64,000 nucleotides of DNA, taken from assembly GCA_963210315.1 (NCBI GenBank), contig OY723255.1:2413785-2477784 (forward strand), in the 5' to 3' direction. This stretch comes from Rhynchopus euleeides. Its lineage: Eukaryota > Euglenozoa > Diplonemea > Diplonemida > Diplonemidae. Position 1 is the stretch's first letter. Each line of letters opens with the position of its first letter. Made by a program: the position numbers and the translations under genes. Below the pieces are notes generated by a model. The model made no database searches and was not told the origin of the DNA. It saw only the letters and a list, made by a program, of their open reading frames with translations. Of this stretch, positions 1 to 12,700 are shown piece by piece.

Positions 1-419
1 CAGTTCTGATCCGACGCAGAACGAACCTGACCCCCCCGCCGTCCCCTCCCTGCCACTCAGCACGGACGGGTGTTGTTTTGGCGTTTTTCCGAGATTTTGT
101 GGGGTGGGGGGGGGAGGGGCGTTTGTGTATATGCATGCGCAGGTGGGTTCCCTCAAGCCCCCTCCCCTTCCTTCCCCACCCCCCGCCCACAGTTTTGAAC
201 ATGGTCGCGACGAACACGACGTGGGGCCACTGTGTGGCATGGCTGCCACCATGTGTTACAACACTGTTTGTTTGCCCCAACGGCCAGGGGTGTTCTCCTC
301 TCGTGCCACACCCACACACCACATGCAGGCGGGGCTGCGGTCCTTGTGGGGGGTAGGGGCAAGTCGACGTTGCCCCGTCTGGCCTCCGGCTTGATCGCTG
401 CTGCATTCGAGCAGAAACC
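1..419. other. Upstream flank of KAE1, no gene seen
   Basis: Holds C-rich and G-rich runs and several short overlapping open frames on both strands, none with a recognisable domain. The last part would be the KAE1 5' untranslated region. A pyrimidine-rich stretch ending in CACAG near 192 could be a splice acceptor, but nothing else supports this. Confidence 0.4.
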
Positions 420-1958
420 ATGAGCGCTTCGCGGGAGATGATTGCCCTCGGCATTGAAGGGAGTGCGAACAAGGTATTGCGCGTGTCTCAATTATTCACA
501 CACTTGCGAGCAGAAAATGTCAATGGCACCGCTGTCTACTCTTATGATTCATTCGCCCTCAATGGGGGCCTTCGCTACCAGGCGTGACTGAGTGACTAAG
601 ATAGCGTATCAGTTCTCGTGCGTTAGTCTTTCGTGGACATCCTGTGCGATGCGGGCCCGCTAATCCAACAGAGCCAACGTGTCTGGGTGAGAAACCGTGA
701 GGAGGCGGGCCTCCCGCCCGACAAGCCAGGCCCCGGCTCGCTGGCAGTGGCTCTGCCCAATGCGGGCTCTCCACACTATATTCTATATTCCCTGTATGAT
801 GGGGGCCATGGTGACTTGGCTACACACACACACGCAAACACCCTTGCCGATACAGGTTGCGGTGGGGATCGTGAAGGAGGATGGCACCATCCTTGCCAAC
901 GTGCGCAAGACGTACATCACACCCCCTGGAACGGGGTTCCAGCCGCGCGAGACCGCGCAGCACCACCAGGTATAGACGCACCCACATCTGGCCCCCCAAC
1001 CACACACCTGCAGGAGCACATCGTCGGGCTTGTCAAGGCTGCACTGAAGGAAGCACGCATCGAAATTGCGAAGCTGAGCTGCATCTGCTACACGAAGGGG
1101 CCCGGCATGGGCGCCCCGCTGCAGTCGTGCGCAATCGTCGCACGCGTGCTGAGCCAGCTGTGGCAGATCCCCCTGGTGGGTGTGAACCACTGCGTCGCAC
1201 ACATCGAGATGGGGCGCCTTGTCACGCAGTGCGACGACCCTGTCGTGCTCTACGTCAGCGGCGGCAACACGCAGATCATCGCCTACTCCAATAAGAAGTA
1301 CAGAATATTCGGCGAGACGATCGACATCGCTGTCGGGAACTGCCTCGACAGGTTCGCCCGAGTCCTCGACCTCTCCAACGACCCTGCCCCTGGGTACAAC
1401 ATCGAGCAACTCGCCAAGCAGGGCAGCCACTACGTGGACCTGCCGTACGTCGTGAAGGGCATGGACATGTCGCTCAGCGGCATCCTCTCCTACGTCGAGG
1501 CGGTGACGCGGCAGAAGTGCGCCACCATGACAGGCAAGGCGCAGGCCGGGCCCAACCTCGGCAAGGGGGAGCGGAGGGACAAGCGATCCACCATGAACCT
1601 GACGGACGTGCCGGACGACATCAGCCCGGCAGACCTGTGCTACAGCCTGCAGGAGACGGTGTTCGCCATGCTGGTCGAGACGACGGAGCGCGCTATGGCG
1701 CACTGCGGCAACAAGGAGGTGCTGATTGTGGGCGGAGTTGGCTGCAACCTCCGACTCCAGGAGATGATCGCCAACATGGCTGCGGAGCGCGGCGGCAAGC
1801 CCTGCGGGATGGACGACCGCTACTGCATCGACAACGGTGCGATGATTGCGTACACCGGGCTGCTGCAGTTCAAACATGGCAACGTCGTCACGCCTCTGGA
1901 CGAGTCCACCGTCACCCAGCGCTACCGGACGGACGAGGTGGAGGTGTCCTGGCGTTGA
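420..1958 (+). CDS. KAE1: KAE1/OSGEP, tRNA N6-threonylcarbamoyladenosine synthase subunit (3 exons)
   Basis: Catalytic subunit of the KEOPS complex, which transfers the threonylcarbamoyl group to A37 of ANN-decoding tRNAs. Model: exon 1 420-473, exon 2 856-969, exon 3 1014-1958. Both introns are GT-AG and phase 0 (382 and 44 nt), giving about 370 residues against about 335 in human OSGEP. Seen directly: the ASKHA-type start ([10 protein letters not shown]), the metal-binding motif [11 protein letters not shown], the loop [35 protein letters not shown] and the typical C-terminus [12 protein letters not shown]. The ATG at 420 was chosen because it puts the family start [12 protein letters not shown] a few residues in. 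An insert of roughly 25 charged residues (about 1520-1600) before the DLCYSLQE helix is not usual in the family. It is the cytosolic/nuclear Kae1 type, not the bacterial/mitochondrial TsaD/Qri7 type. The identification is firm; exon 1 rests on motif and phase. Confidence 0.93.
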
Positions 1959-3010
1959 GACAGCTTTCTTTTCGGGTCTGGGTCACCCTGCAACCCTGTT
2001 GCCAAGAGGTTGAAAACCCCCTGCTGCCCGGTGATCTAGCCTCTGTGACTGGGCAGCGTGTGTGTGTGGCGTGATTCCGCCCTCTGCAGGGGCTGCTGCT
2101 GAAGGGAAAGGTCGCTGCTGGCCTTCCCCCCCCCCCCCCCCCTGAAATGAAGGGCTACCGACACCCTCCCAAAAAGATGTGTTCCGGTGAGTTCTGCACT
2201 CCACTGCAATACGCGATTCAAAAACTGACGAACAAATACACCGGGCGAATCTCAAGAGAGAACGTTTCATGGGCTGTGAGTTGGGTTTTCCTTCGAACGC
2301 ATGCCACCCGCACATCCTGCCTGTGGGGTGCGAAGTTTCCCGCAAGGATCCGCACGGAGGTGTGAGTTTTTTCCCCTGATGTTGAGCGAATGGTGAGTGG
2401 TGGCGTGTGTGTCGGAGGACATCCGCAGTGAAGCATCACTGTAGGGCGGTGGGGTGGGTGGCTGGGCACCGGTGCTCCGCCCCTGCTCCCAGGTGTGCGC
2501 CTCGTCTGTTCGAGCCTCTCACACAACAGTTCTCTCTCTGCATTCGCACACAACACCTTCGCCCTGCGCCTTGTCTGTCTGGGCTTTTTTTCGCGGTGAG
2601 TGTGGGGAGGGGAGGGGTGGTGTTTGTGCCTACAAAACGCACGTGTGCAGGCGTGTGTCCCTGCAGGGGGGGTTCAATCGTGCAGACCATTCGGGGTGAA
2701 GCAGGCCCAGGCGAGGGTGGGGTAGATTCTGGGGGGGGGGGGTAAGCTTGTAATACACAAGCAGGGCTCAGCTCTTGCCGTGGGGCAGGCGACACAGCTG
2801 GTCGGGAAGGACCTCCGGCAATCCACCAGGGCGCGCCAGTGCGTCTATCCTGTGCTGGCACGCACAACGGATGCCTTTGTTGGCGGGAGCAGAAAAGTCG
2901 TTTCACCCACCCCCACACGCCACCCATCCCATCCACCGAGTCTGACACGCATCTTGCCACAGGGCGCTGCTCGCCGCCTTGCCTTCACCACCCAGCTATG
3001 CAGGTGGCTG
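1959..3010. other. Intergenic region between KAE1 and the receptor gene
   Basis: No gene recognised. It contains a 17-nt C run (2126-2142), an 11-nt G run near 2731 and TG/CA-rich tracts. The frame of the next gene stays open upstream to about 2780, but that part reads as low-complexity sequence and ends in two pyrimidine-AG acceptors (near 2963 and 3003), so it is treated as untranslated leader or intron. Confidence 0.45.
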
Positions 3011-6000
3011 ATGGCATATCTTGCTGCGATATGCCTTCTTGCTGTTGCAAGCGAACCGCAGTGCTCACCTCAGGCTGAGTCCTGCGTGGTCGACGTATCT
3101 GATGGGACATTCGCTAATGCGTGGTACAGCACGCGGCTGACCTCTGTCGACGTCAAAAAAGCGGTGCTGCAGCCGTTTGAGCGTGATCCACTGTGCTCCC
3201 TGAATAACTGGGTGACGGCAGAGCAGTGCCACGAGCGGTGCAACTTCCGTCTGGAGATCACGCAGCCTGCCGACCTGCGGATGACGGTGTGCCTCGTTGA
3301 CAACGACTACGCGCCCTACGCACCCGACGCACACATCGACCTGCACCACCCGCTGAACGGTGTGGAGCATGACATCGTGAACATTAGTGCGAGCGCCTCG
3401 TCGTGTTCGCTGAGCGGGAATGCAGACGTGTCGGGAAAGATAGCGCTGCAGGGCTCGGCGTGTTACGACTCTTCTGTGGCACGCACAGCTCGCGCAGGCG
3501 GTGCGGTCATGTCGATCAAGACGAGTTCATACAAATACAACCGTGTGAAGCAGACGTTCTCATCCTGGGGCAGCGGGTGGGGGCTGGACGACTTCCCGTC
3601 TGCAGTGATGCCACGGCACCACAGCCTGCTGCTGTGGGACGCGCTGGAGCGTGGCGCCGCCGTGCGTGGGAGGGTGGTGCACAGCTGCGACGCGTTGCCG
3701 CAGCTCAGTGCCATGAGTTCGGCAGGCCTCGGGGACGGGTGCCCGTACCCACGCATGGCAGGGATGTGCAACGAGATGCCGCTGCCGCAGGATCGACTGT
3801 GCTCGCGGTGCCCGCTAGAGCTGCGTGTTGCGGGGGTGGCGGTGTGCCTGTGGGGCAACACGCTGTTGCCGCGCAAGAGTGAGACGCTGCTACAGAACAC
3901 GGTGCAGCTACCCCTGACAACAACGGCAGACGAGGTCGTCGTGGCTTCCGCCCTGCCTGACGACGGGTGCAGTGCCAGCGACTACACACAGCTCGCTGGG
4001 AAGATCGTGGTGGTGCGGGAGACGCGGTCGTGCCTGCCCCTCACACAGGTGCGCATGGCACAGGCACGGGGTGTGCGTGCAGTCGTGATGGTGCCGATAT
4101 TTGATTATGAACTCATCACTGTTGTGGAGGGGCCGTCGCTCGGTGTGGTGATCCCTGTGCACGCCATCAACTACACGAGCTACACCGCCCTGAAGGCAGC
4201 TGCCGAGCAGGTGCAAGTTGTGGCGGGCGTGGGGTCCATCCTGGGTGCAGGAGTGCTGGCTGTGGGAGAGGCCATCCCCAGCCGCCACAACTGGGTGTGG
4301 TTATCTGCAGCGAGCGCTGTCACGCCACCCGCTGCCGATGCGCTCTCTGCTACTTGGGAGTGGAACGCGGTGGTGGCGACTTGCGTGGTGCTGATTGCGG
4401 CCGAGGTGCTGCTGCTGTCGCTGCTGATTGCCCACCATCACAGGCACGCGGTGCAGATGCCTGCATCCACATCCAGACGCAGATCCGTCCCGCTGGGGCT
4501 GGCCAGCATCGGGCTGAGCCTGTCGCTGCTGGTCATCGTGGCGGCAGTTGCGTTCGTGCTGACCTCTGCTGCAGGGCAGGAGTCTCTCGACACGGCTGTG
4601 CAGGACGGACGGTCGGCCTCCCTCACGACGCACACCAATGCGGTCCAGAACATCGAAACCCTGAACGCGCGCATGCGTGTCATGATCATCGACACTGTGC
4701 TGCAGGCACTCGTGGTGTTTGAGACCACCGTAGTGCAAACGCTTTTCGCGCACACCGTCGCCATGTCAGACTTCGACGGGAGGTGGTCCAGCTTCATCTC
4801 TGCCTACCCGAAGTTCCGACTGATGGCCGACTACAGAATGAGGGGCATTGCGAGCCTTCTGACTACAAATGGGTTCTACGCCAATAGCCTCCTAGTCACC
4901 GACGACCGCACGGAGGCAGAACGTGGGGATGGCGTGGCAGGTGACGTGGCCTCCAACAACACAGGATTCCCTTACGGCTTGGCCTGGCATGGAGACTGGT
5001 GGTCCGAGTACTACCCCACTGCAACTTTCAACTACAGCAACGTGATGGGCAATGCCTGGCGCAGCCCCCTGTCGCTGTTCAACAGCTCCTCGTCGCCAAC
5101 TGAGCGGGTGTGGTTCGTGTCGCGCCGCACCTCCGACACATATCCGATTCACGACCCCCTGATCCATGCCATCAGCCTATTTGTGCCCTTCTTCAACAAA
5201 GGCGGGCAGTACTGGGGTGTGTTCGGGGGCGCGACGGCTTTGGAGCAGATTGGTATTTCCCTGAGGAAAGCTGTGGGTGTGGAAAATGTAGAGCAGGTAG
5301 ATGCTCCGATGTACAACATGACAGCCCTCATTGTGGACCGCACGGACGGCACAATTCTTGCGGATTCCCGGGGAAACAACGTCTACACGGAGTCTGTGTT
5401 TCTGTATATGCACCCTGTGTGGTGGTTCGAAACAGAGAGGCATGTGAAAGTCCTGCACACCATGCGCACGACCCCGCCTGTGCAGGTCAAGGCACTTGGG
5501 AACTACCTGGACAAGCAGGACGGGTGGGTGGAGCACACCGGAGAGTTTGACCAGCAGGCCGAGTGGTCGCACCAGCACCTGTACCTCGCAAAGCTGCGTG
5601 CTGCCGGCGGGGCGGCGGTGGACGAGAGCGGGGAGGACGTGAAGGCGGAGTCGCGTGGGGGTGGGTGCGGCACGTGCACAGTGATGGACAGCGACCTCGG
5701 GCGCGAGGTGTTTGCGTTTGACGGTGACAACGTGCTGCACATCTACAACAACCTGACGGTGGGTGCGGCTTCCGTGGCAAAGACGCGCACGAGCCCTGTG
5801 GGGCAGGCGTGGGCCAGCAACCTGCCCGAGTACGCAGAGTCGATTGTGATGTCGGACGGGACAGAGTGTGTGGCACGCCGCCCGCCTGGCGGTGGTGCAC
5901 TGGGGTGCTACTTGCGCCCTGCCTTCACACGTGTGAGGCACTACACCATCAGCATGCGCGTGCGGCCCGACGACGTGGAAGTGAACCGGCAGGTGCGTGG

Positions 6001-7842
6001 GGCGCAGCTGTTCTCGCAGACCTTTGAGGGCGAGACGAACGCACGCATGTATGCTGACGGGGAGCTGAGCATCAACGTGCTGAACAGAGCCTGTCGTGTG
6101 AAGGGTGTGCCTGGCGGGCTGCCTGTGGGCAGGTGGTCCACTGTCACTGTTGTCACGAATAGTGTCGCACCCTTCACCTGTTCTGTGTACATAAACGGGC
6201 ATCACCATGGGACTTCCTTCTACAGCCGCAACTTCGACGTTGTCCACTTCCAGAGCAAGCCGTACTACGCAGGGCGCCACTTCCACGGGCGTATGGACAA
6301 CCTCATGCTGTTCGGGGAGACGCTGACGACTGCAGAGGTGATGTCGCTGCACACTGCTGGTGAGCTTGTGCGTGATGTGCCGAGCAAGCATTGGTTTGTG
6401 GGGGTGAAGGCGGCTGTGATGGACACAGATAGCGAGCAGGGCGCCACGTGGAGCGTGGCTGCCATTGTGCCACGCGAGGATATCATGCGTCAGGTGGATG
6501 AGAACAACCGTGTGACGATGAGCAATCTTGCGGTGCAGGAGGACAACACGAACAAGAAGCTGGAGCGAAAGACGAACGAGACGGTGCTGGTGATTGTGGT
6601 GATCGCACTCTTCTCTGTGGGCGTGTTCCTCGTCTTCAACAGCATGCTGACACGCCCCTTCGCACAGTACGCGGTGCTGATGACGGAGGCGGCAGTGATG
6701 AAGGTCGACGCGGTGCCGGAGGGCGAGCCCTTCATCCGTGAGCTGCGCGCCATGAACAGCGCAATGTGTCTCATGCTGCGCAACCTGAAGGAGTACAAAA
6801 GCTACATGCCGCACAACCTCCAGCTCCCAGGCCAGACGACGGACGGCTCCGAGGCAGAGACACACACGAGTGGGTCTTCCCACTCTGCAAAGTCACGAAG
6901 GGCCTCCTTGGCCCGCACCCTCTCGTCCACCCCTGCAGCAGTTCAGGTGGTCCGCCAGGACTTGATGTGCACACTCACCAAGAAGCGGTTCTCGTTTGTG
7001 GTGGTGAACATGAAAGACTGGCACGAGATGGCCACAGGCTCACCGGATGCGAAGCTGTTGGACCTACATGGTGCCGTGCTGCACTGCGTGCTGGCGGTGT
7101 TCAACTCCAACAAGGGCATCAGCGAGGTCTTCTCTGGCGACCGTTTCGCCTGCACCTTCAACGCTGCCAAGTGCGCCACAAGCCACCGCGTGGGTGCTGT
7201 TTCGTCTGCCTACCAAATTGTCAATGATATCGAGAATCTTGCTGATGACTTTGACTACACCCCAACTGTAGCTGACTCTAACTCCCTCAGTGCGACTGCC
7301 TCTGTCGTGAGTGGAGAAGGGCGTGTCGGCAACATGGGCAACGAGCTGATGAAGCGCTTCACCTGTGTGTCACCCGTGATGACATGGGGCTATGCGCTGG
7401 AGCGCTTCTGCAGGAGTGTCGACGCGAGAGTGATGGCGGATGCATTTGTCTACGAGGAGGCGAGGCACTCGTTCCGCATCATGATTGCGGACGCAGTCGA
7501 GTTTCCCAAGCGACACGTGGCACCCATCAATGTCGCCATTGTCCTGGGCACTACGACTGCCGCTGTGGACGAGTGGATGTACGAGCTGGAGGCGGCGGCG
7601 AAGAGCGACCCTTTTCGTGAGTGGAACGAATGGGCACTGCGGGTGTTCCAGGAAGAGTTTGATGTATGTCGCAGCACACGACCGCAACTGCTTTGACAGC
7701 CCACACCCATCCACCACAGATCCCGGGGCTAGCGGAGCTGGAGGAGGTCAGCCGTGTCACTGCACACCCCATTGTTTTCAGCAAGCTGCGGGATGCGACG
7801 AAGCGGGGTTCATTCACGCCGTCTCGCATTCCCTTCCACTAG
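3011..7842 (+). CDS. Large membrane receptor-like protein: PA-like, Cache-like, LamG-like and degenerate class III cyclase-like domains
   Basis: Exons 3011-7663 and 7720-7842, joined by a 56-nt GT-AG phase-0 intron that removes an apparent early stop; about 1591 residues. The start was chosen because MAYLAAICLLAVAS reads as a signal peptide. Order seen: cysteine-bearing ectodomain; protease-associated-like stretch at about 330-410 (GKIVVVRET...RGVRAVVMVP); membrane segments at about 449-476 and 494-522; a second large ectodomain with sensor (Cache-like) character, NxS/T sites and a concanavalin/LamG-like sandwich at about 900-1115 (ending HGRMDNLMLFGETLTTAEV); a membrane segment at about 1191-1213; and a cytoplasmic domain at about 1317-1544 resembling nucleotide cyclases (SGDRFACTF corresponds to the GD loop, DARVMADAFVY to the later strand). 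The first metal-binding aspartate region reads VVNMKDWHEM, so metal binding may be incomplete and activity is doubtful. Function is inferred as environmental sensing. The intron is supported by a 41-codon open continuation with its own stop. Confidence 0.78.
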
Positions 7843-8220
7843 CTGAGCAGGGTTCGAATGGCGGCTCGCCCGGGATCACCTCTGAGGAACGACCGACGAA
7901 GCCAGCAGGTCCGCTTGATGCATGCTGCACACGCAGCGCCACCCTCGGCAGAGCCACGTCTCGCCTTATTCACTTCAGGTCGAGGTCTGTGCGCCCACAA
8001 CAAAACCCCTTCCTTCTCGGGTCCCTGTGTTGTGGGTGGGGGGCAGCGTTTGTCTCACCAAGAGCAAGTGCTCGGTGTGTGTCGACACTGCTATAAAAAT
8101 ACTTCCGCACACTCTCTCGGCTCAGGGTGTGCGTGATGTGTGTTGAAAAGGGTGTTCCATTTGTCGTTGAACATCGGGTCACACACCGATCATACCCCAC
8201 TCTGCTACAATTATTTTTTC

Positions 8221-8409
8221 CGCACACTCGTGTGAGCAGAAAGTCACCCACCACAGCAAGCATCCAAACGTGCTCTATACACTAACCCCACCCTTCATCA
8301 GGCTCAGGGTGTGATTATCATTTCAGGGTTTGTGTGTAGAAGCGTCAACGCATCAAACAACCAAAATACAGGCTCAGAGCGGTTGCTGCTGAATGGTGAA
8401 GTGACTTTT
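8221..8409 (+). repeat. Short interspersed A-B unit (solo split-direct-repeat type)
   Basis: Begins with a hairpin-forming CGCACACTCGTGTGAGC, passes through the core TAGAAGCGTCAACGCATCA at about 8336 and ends GTGAAGTGACTTTT. The left arm (AGAAAGTCACC) and the right end (GTGAAGTGACTTTT) are inverted relatives of each other. The left part is nearly identical to 55118-55250. It matches the A2-B2 end layout of the retroelement at 33931-38902. Confidence 0.65.
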
Positions 8410-9070
8410 AATCCACAGCTGATGGGCTGAATATCCCGTCCCGCCCACCGCCCGTGAGGCTTAGTCAGGTTGAGGGTGTGTGGATTAAAACGGGTGCAGT
8501 CAACAACCATCTGGCCGTTTAGTTTTGTTCGTCTGGTGAGTGAATCAACGTGTGGGTAATTATATTGTGCAACCAACACAATCCCTGCAGGGGATAGGTG
8601 TTGAGGGAAATGCTTCCTACCGTTTGCCATACGATCAGCGCCCTTCTCTCTCTCCCTTCCTGTGCTCCGCCACCTTTCTGTACTTCAGACAGGTAGACAC
8701 GTCCGAAGGACTCACACACAACTATGGGCTGTCACAGATTTTTTAAAAATGGTGGAAGCGGTCAACAAAACAACAAGGTTATTTTCCCTTCATGTTTCCC
8801 TGTAGCAAGTGAGTGAAGCAAACGGAAATGATAGTATTTTGGAGTGGCATTAAATCAGATTTGGTGGTTGTTCTACGAACACTCTACGAACCCCCCCGCC
8901 CCCGCCCCGGTTGGTGTGGGGGCAACGTTCAACGGCAAGGTGAGAGTGTCAATCAGTTTGACATCGTCGCAGGAGAAGGGCGCCTGGTTTCGCACAGTGT
9001 ATTGTGGGAGCTACCCGGGCGTTTCCACGTCGGGTGGATCACACACACAAGAATCTTCTTCTTCCTTTTT

Positions 9071-9230
9071 ACGCACACTTGTGAGCAGAAGATGTCACTC
9101 CACCACAGCCAAGCGTGCTCCGCACACCACTAGCCTCCCCCACACTCACAGGAGTTGAGGTTTTGTGTGTGGAAGCGTTGACGCATCACAAACAAAATAC
9201 GAGTAAACAGCGCTGTACTGGTGTGACATT
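9071..9230 (+). repeat. Short interspersed A-B unit
   Basis: Starts ACGCACACTTGTGAGCAGAA, has the core GTGTGTGGAAGCGTTGACGC and ends GGTGTGACATT, which is an inverted match to the early ATGTCACTCC. It is the closest relative of the copy at 30566-30725. A second degenerate core follows immediately. Confidence 0.65.
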
Positions 9231-10119
9231 GGTGGAAGCGGTCAACAAAACATTCCTTTTTCGTTCCCCTATATTTTGTTTGTCCAGATCAACAAACAAT
9301 CACAGACAGAAGGACGTCGAGTACGCGTATTTATGTACCTGACACACCTGTGTGTCAGAGGAAATTCACATGGAAGGATTCGGTGCGTAGCGACGCTCCT
9401 CATTGTTCTTCTCGATCTTCTTTGCTCTGCCATCACTCCACTTTCTGTACTTCAGGCAGGTCAGCCGAGGCGACGCACACAGGGGTGGGGGGGTGAGAGA
9501 GAGAGAGAAGTGTTTAAAAACCGGACGGACGCGTGCAATGCAAGCAAGTGACAGAATCCTGAAGTGTGTCAGCAGTATTTCCCAGTGCAATGGCCCCACC
9601 TCAAAAAGGATTGCCGGGTTTCTTTTGTTTTGTTTGTGCAACCTTCTGGTCACCTGCACGTTGGGGCGGGGAGTGTAGGTGAACAAAACATTGCTCCCAC
9701 TGCAACCTTTTTCGATCTGAACGCTTTCCGTGAGCACGGTGCGTTTGTTACAAAAAATGCAGTAGAGTGGTTCAGGTTCTCGTGGGCGTCTGCTGCGATG
9801 CCGGTCCTCTAATCCGGCGTCGCCTCGTGTCTGACCTCCCCTCGTGTATTAGGTCAGGCCCACATTGTCTCACCCAGGCTACTTCAACAAACGAGCTGCC
9901 TGCAAATGGAGCAGCACCCTGAAAGCGTTTTTCCATGCATGACGCCTCTTTACCCCCCCCCCCTTTTCCGCAAACAGGCGGTACCTCTCCTGTCCAGCCA
10001 TATTCCGGCTTTTGTGTTTGTCTCACAAAGCGTCCGTCGCGTGGATGCGTTGCATGCCAGCACCCTTCACCACACAGGACACAGGGGTCAGGTGGTCGTG
10101 GCCCACGGAGACGCACATA

Positions 10120-12700
10120 ATGTCGCTGATTCAAGCCGTTAAGTCTGTTGACTTTCTGGGCCTTCGGATGCTCTTGGCAGGCGGTGCTGACGTGCATGCC
10201 AAGGACGCACAGGGTATGCTTCATGGTTCAGGTTCGGAGCATCGTACCCCACCTCTTGTTGGAAGGTCTGAAGAGGTTACAGTCAGAGGCACGTCTCAGA
10301 GGGTCTTCCCTGCATGCATTGTTGTGCACTTGGTCTGCTTGCCACCTTCCCGCAGCCTCAGCCTGTCCCAGTGGTTGTGTGGCGGTGGGGTGACCTCGTG
10401 AAGCAGGTGTCGTGAGTCCGCCACCGTGTGCCGTGTGTGATGTCCCACACTGCCTCACTCCTCCACAGGACGGACTCCTCTGCATTTCGCTGCCGACAAC
10501 ACAACCAACCAATGTACGCCGATGGTACGCCTCTTGCTTTCCCAGGGAGCACAAGTCAATGTGAGGGACAAGGTCGGTATGCAGCCCCTCCCACCATACC
10601 ATGTGGCGATTCGCCTATCACCCTATCATCGCCTATTTCCTTCACACTGTCGGATGCGGTCTTCAGTGTGACCTCGGTCAAAGATCTGGGCCAACGAGTG
10701 ACGGGAGATCACCTTTGTGCTTCCTTCTTCTTTGATTTCAACACCTCCCCTCCCCCCTTGCTGAGGTTGAAATCACTCTATCATCTATTCGGTGCACCTG
10801 TCTTGCCTTCATACATGTGTGCACACTTGCTCTGCTTCCCACCTTCCCGCAGCCTCAGCCTGTCCCAGTGGTTGTGGCGGTGGGGTGGCCTCGTGAAGCA
10901 GTGTCGTGAGCCCGCCACCCTGTGCCGTGTGTGATGCTGCCACACACAAAAACAACACTTGACAGGATGGGCTCCTCTGCATATCGCTGCCAAGAACACA
11001 AGCGCGTGTGCAGTGGAGACGGTGCAGCTCATGCTGTCTCGGGGTGCTGATGTGCACGCGAAGGATATTAACGGTATGCAGCCCACCCCTTTGCTGAGGT
11101 TGTGGGCACTTCGAACAGCCTCTCAGTACACTTGGTCTGCTTGCCACCTTCCCGCAGCCTCAGCCTGTCCCAGTGGTTGTGTGGCGGTGGGGTGACCTCG
11201 TGAAGCAGGTGTCGTGAGTCCGCCACCCTGTGCCGTGTGTGATGTGCCACACTGCCTCACTCCTTCACAGGACGGACTCCTCTGCATTTCGCTGCCTGCG
11301 GAGCACACGAGCAGGTTGTCATTCTCATCGGATTCCTGCTCACTCAGGGTGCAGATGTGAATGCCACCGACACATACGGTATGCCACCCCTTTGGTGAGG
11401 TTGTATCACTTCCTCCTCCATTCGGTGCACCTGTCTTGCCTTCATGCATGTGTGCACGCTTGTTCTGCTTGCCACCTTCCCGCAGCCTCAGCCTGTCCCA
11501 GTGGTTGTGTGGCGGTGGGGTGACCTCGTGAAGCAGGTGTCGTGAGTCCGCCACCCTGTGCCGTGTGTGATGATGCCACACTGCCTCACTCCTTCACAGG
11601 ACGGACTCCTCTGCATTATGCTTCCAAGAACACAAGCGAGCGGGCTGTGAATATAGTGGCACTCGTGCTGTCTCAGGGCGCAGCCCTCAATGCCACCGAG
11701 CACAAAGGTATGCCACCCCTTTGCTGAGGTTGTGAGCACTTCCTCCTCCATTCGGTGCACCTGCCTGCCTTCATACATGTGTGCACACTTGGTCTGCTTG
11801 CCATCTTCCCGCAGCCTCAGCCTGTCCCAGTGGTTGTGTGGCGGTGGGGTGACCTCGCGAAGCAGGTGTCGTGAGTCCGCCACCCTGTGCCGTGTGTGAT
11901 GTGCCACACTGCCTCACTCCTTCACAGGATACACTCCTCTGCATTGCGCTGTGGAGAACACAAGCTATCATGCTGTGAATGTGGTTCATCTGCTGCTGTC
12001 TCAGGGGGCTGATGTGCACAGGAGGCTTCCCAAAGGTATACGGCCACCCCTTGTGGTTGTGTTTACTTCTGTGGTAATGGGGACTCGTGAAGCAGGTGTC
12101 GTGAGTCCGCCACCCTGTGCCGTGTGTGATGTCCCACACTGCCTCACTCCTTCACAGGATGCACTCTTCTGCACACCGCTGCCATTGGCACGGGCCCGCA
12201 GGCTCTGAAGGTGGTGCACTTATTGCTCGATAAGGGTGCAGATGTGAATGCGAAGGATCCGCAGGGTACGCAGTCCCCCCAGTGTTCGTCACCCCCCTAC
12301 GACGGAAGCGGAAGAGGTCTTCTTGGTCTTGCCCCCCCCCCCCGTGTGGTAGCCCGCTGTGTTTCGGTCCAAACGTATTCTCTCTTCATGTTTCCCTTTT
12401 CGCGAGTGAGTGAATCAAACGGAAAGGGTGTGTATTTGGTCTGCTTGCCACCTTCCCGCAGCCTCAGCCTGTCCCAGTGGTTGTGTGGCGGTGGGGTGAC
12501 CTCGCGAAGCAGGTGTCGTGAGTCCGCCACCCTGTGCCGTGTGTGATGATGCCACACTGCCTCACTCCTTCACAGGACGGACTCCTCTCGATTACGCTGC
12601 CAATACTACTTCCAAGCAAACTGTGACGATGGTCGAAGCCTTGCGTTCTCGGTGTCCAGCCGTGGCGGCGACCACTGGTATGCACTGTCCTGCTTTCTGA
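10120..12700 (+). CDS. Ankyrin-repeat gene A (8 exons)
   Basis: Exons: 10120-10213, 10469-10576, 10966-11073, 11271-11378, 11600-11707, 11928-12035, 12158-12265, 12576-12700. All introns are phase 1 with GTATGC/GTATAC/GTACGC donors and TTCACAG-like acceptors. Exon 1 ([18 protein letters not shown]) gives a half repeat; exons 2-7 are 108 nt each and encode one 36-residue ankyrin unit of the form GRTPLHFAA...[18 protein letters not shown]. The unit is three residues longer than the canonical 33, the extra residues lying between the two helices. The last exon carries a variant unit (GRTPLDYAA...AVAATTG) and reads into a stop after GMHCPAF. A protein-binding scaffold is the family expectation; the partner is unknown. 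Just after the stop, a stretch present downstream of the other copies (the candidate acceptor and ATGGAAG leader of the next gene) is deleted. Translation may begin further upstream if a leader exon exists. Confidence 0.8.

Larger units (their letters stand above)
7843..10119. other. Intergenic region rich in short interspersed repeats
   Basis: No credible coding region. Besides the two A-B repeat units listed separately, it holds degenerate cores of the same family (GGTGGAAGCGGTCAACAAAA at about 8750 and 9232) and a diverged hairpin-led copy near 9340-9470. TTTCTGTACTTCAG occurs twice (8675 and 9442), each followed by RCAGG. Confidence 0.5.

Noticed and set aside
783-1877. 364-codon open frame on the minus strand opposite KAE1
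   Set aside because: It is a GC-rich shadow of the KAE1 exons, with no domain and no splice logic.
5177-6883. 568-codon open frame on the minus strand opposite the receptor gene
   Set aside because: Antisense to a conserved multidomain protein; composition (His/Arg/Leu-rich) is that of a reverse-complement shadow.
7790-7880. tRNA-like GGTTCGAAT motif downstream of the receptor gene
   Set aside because: No acceptor stem or anticodon arm can be paired around it; most of it is the last coding exon of the receptor.
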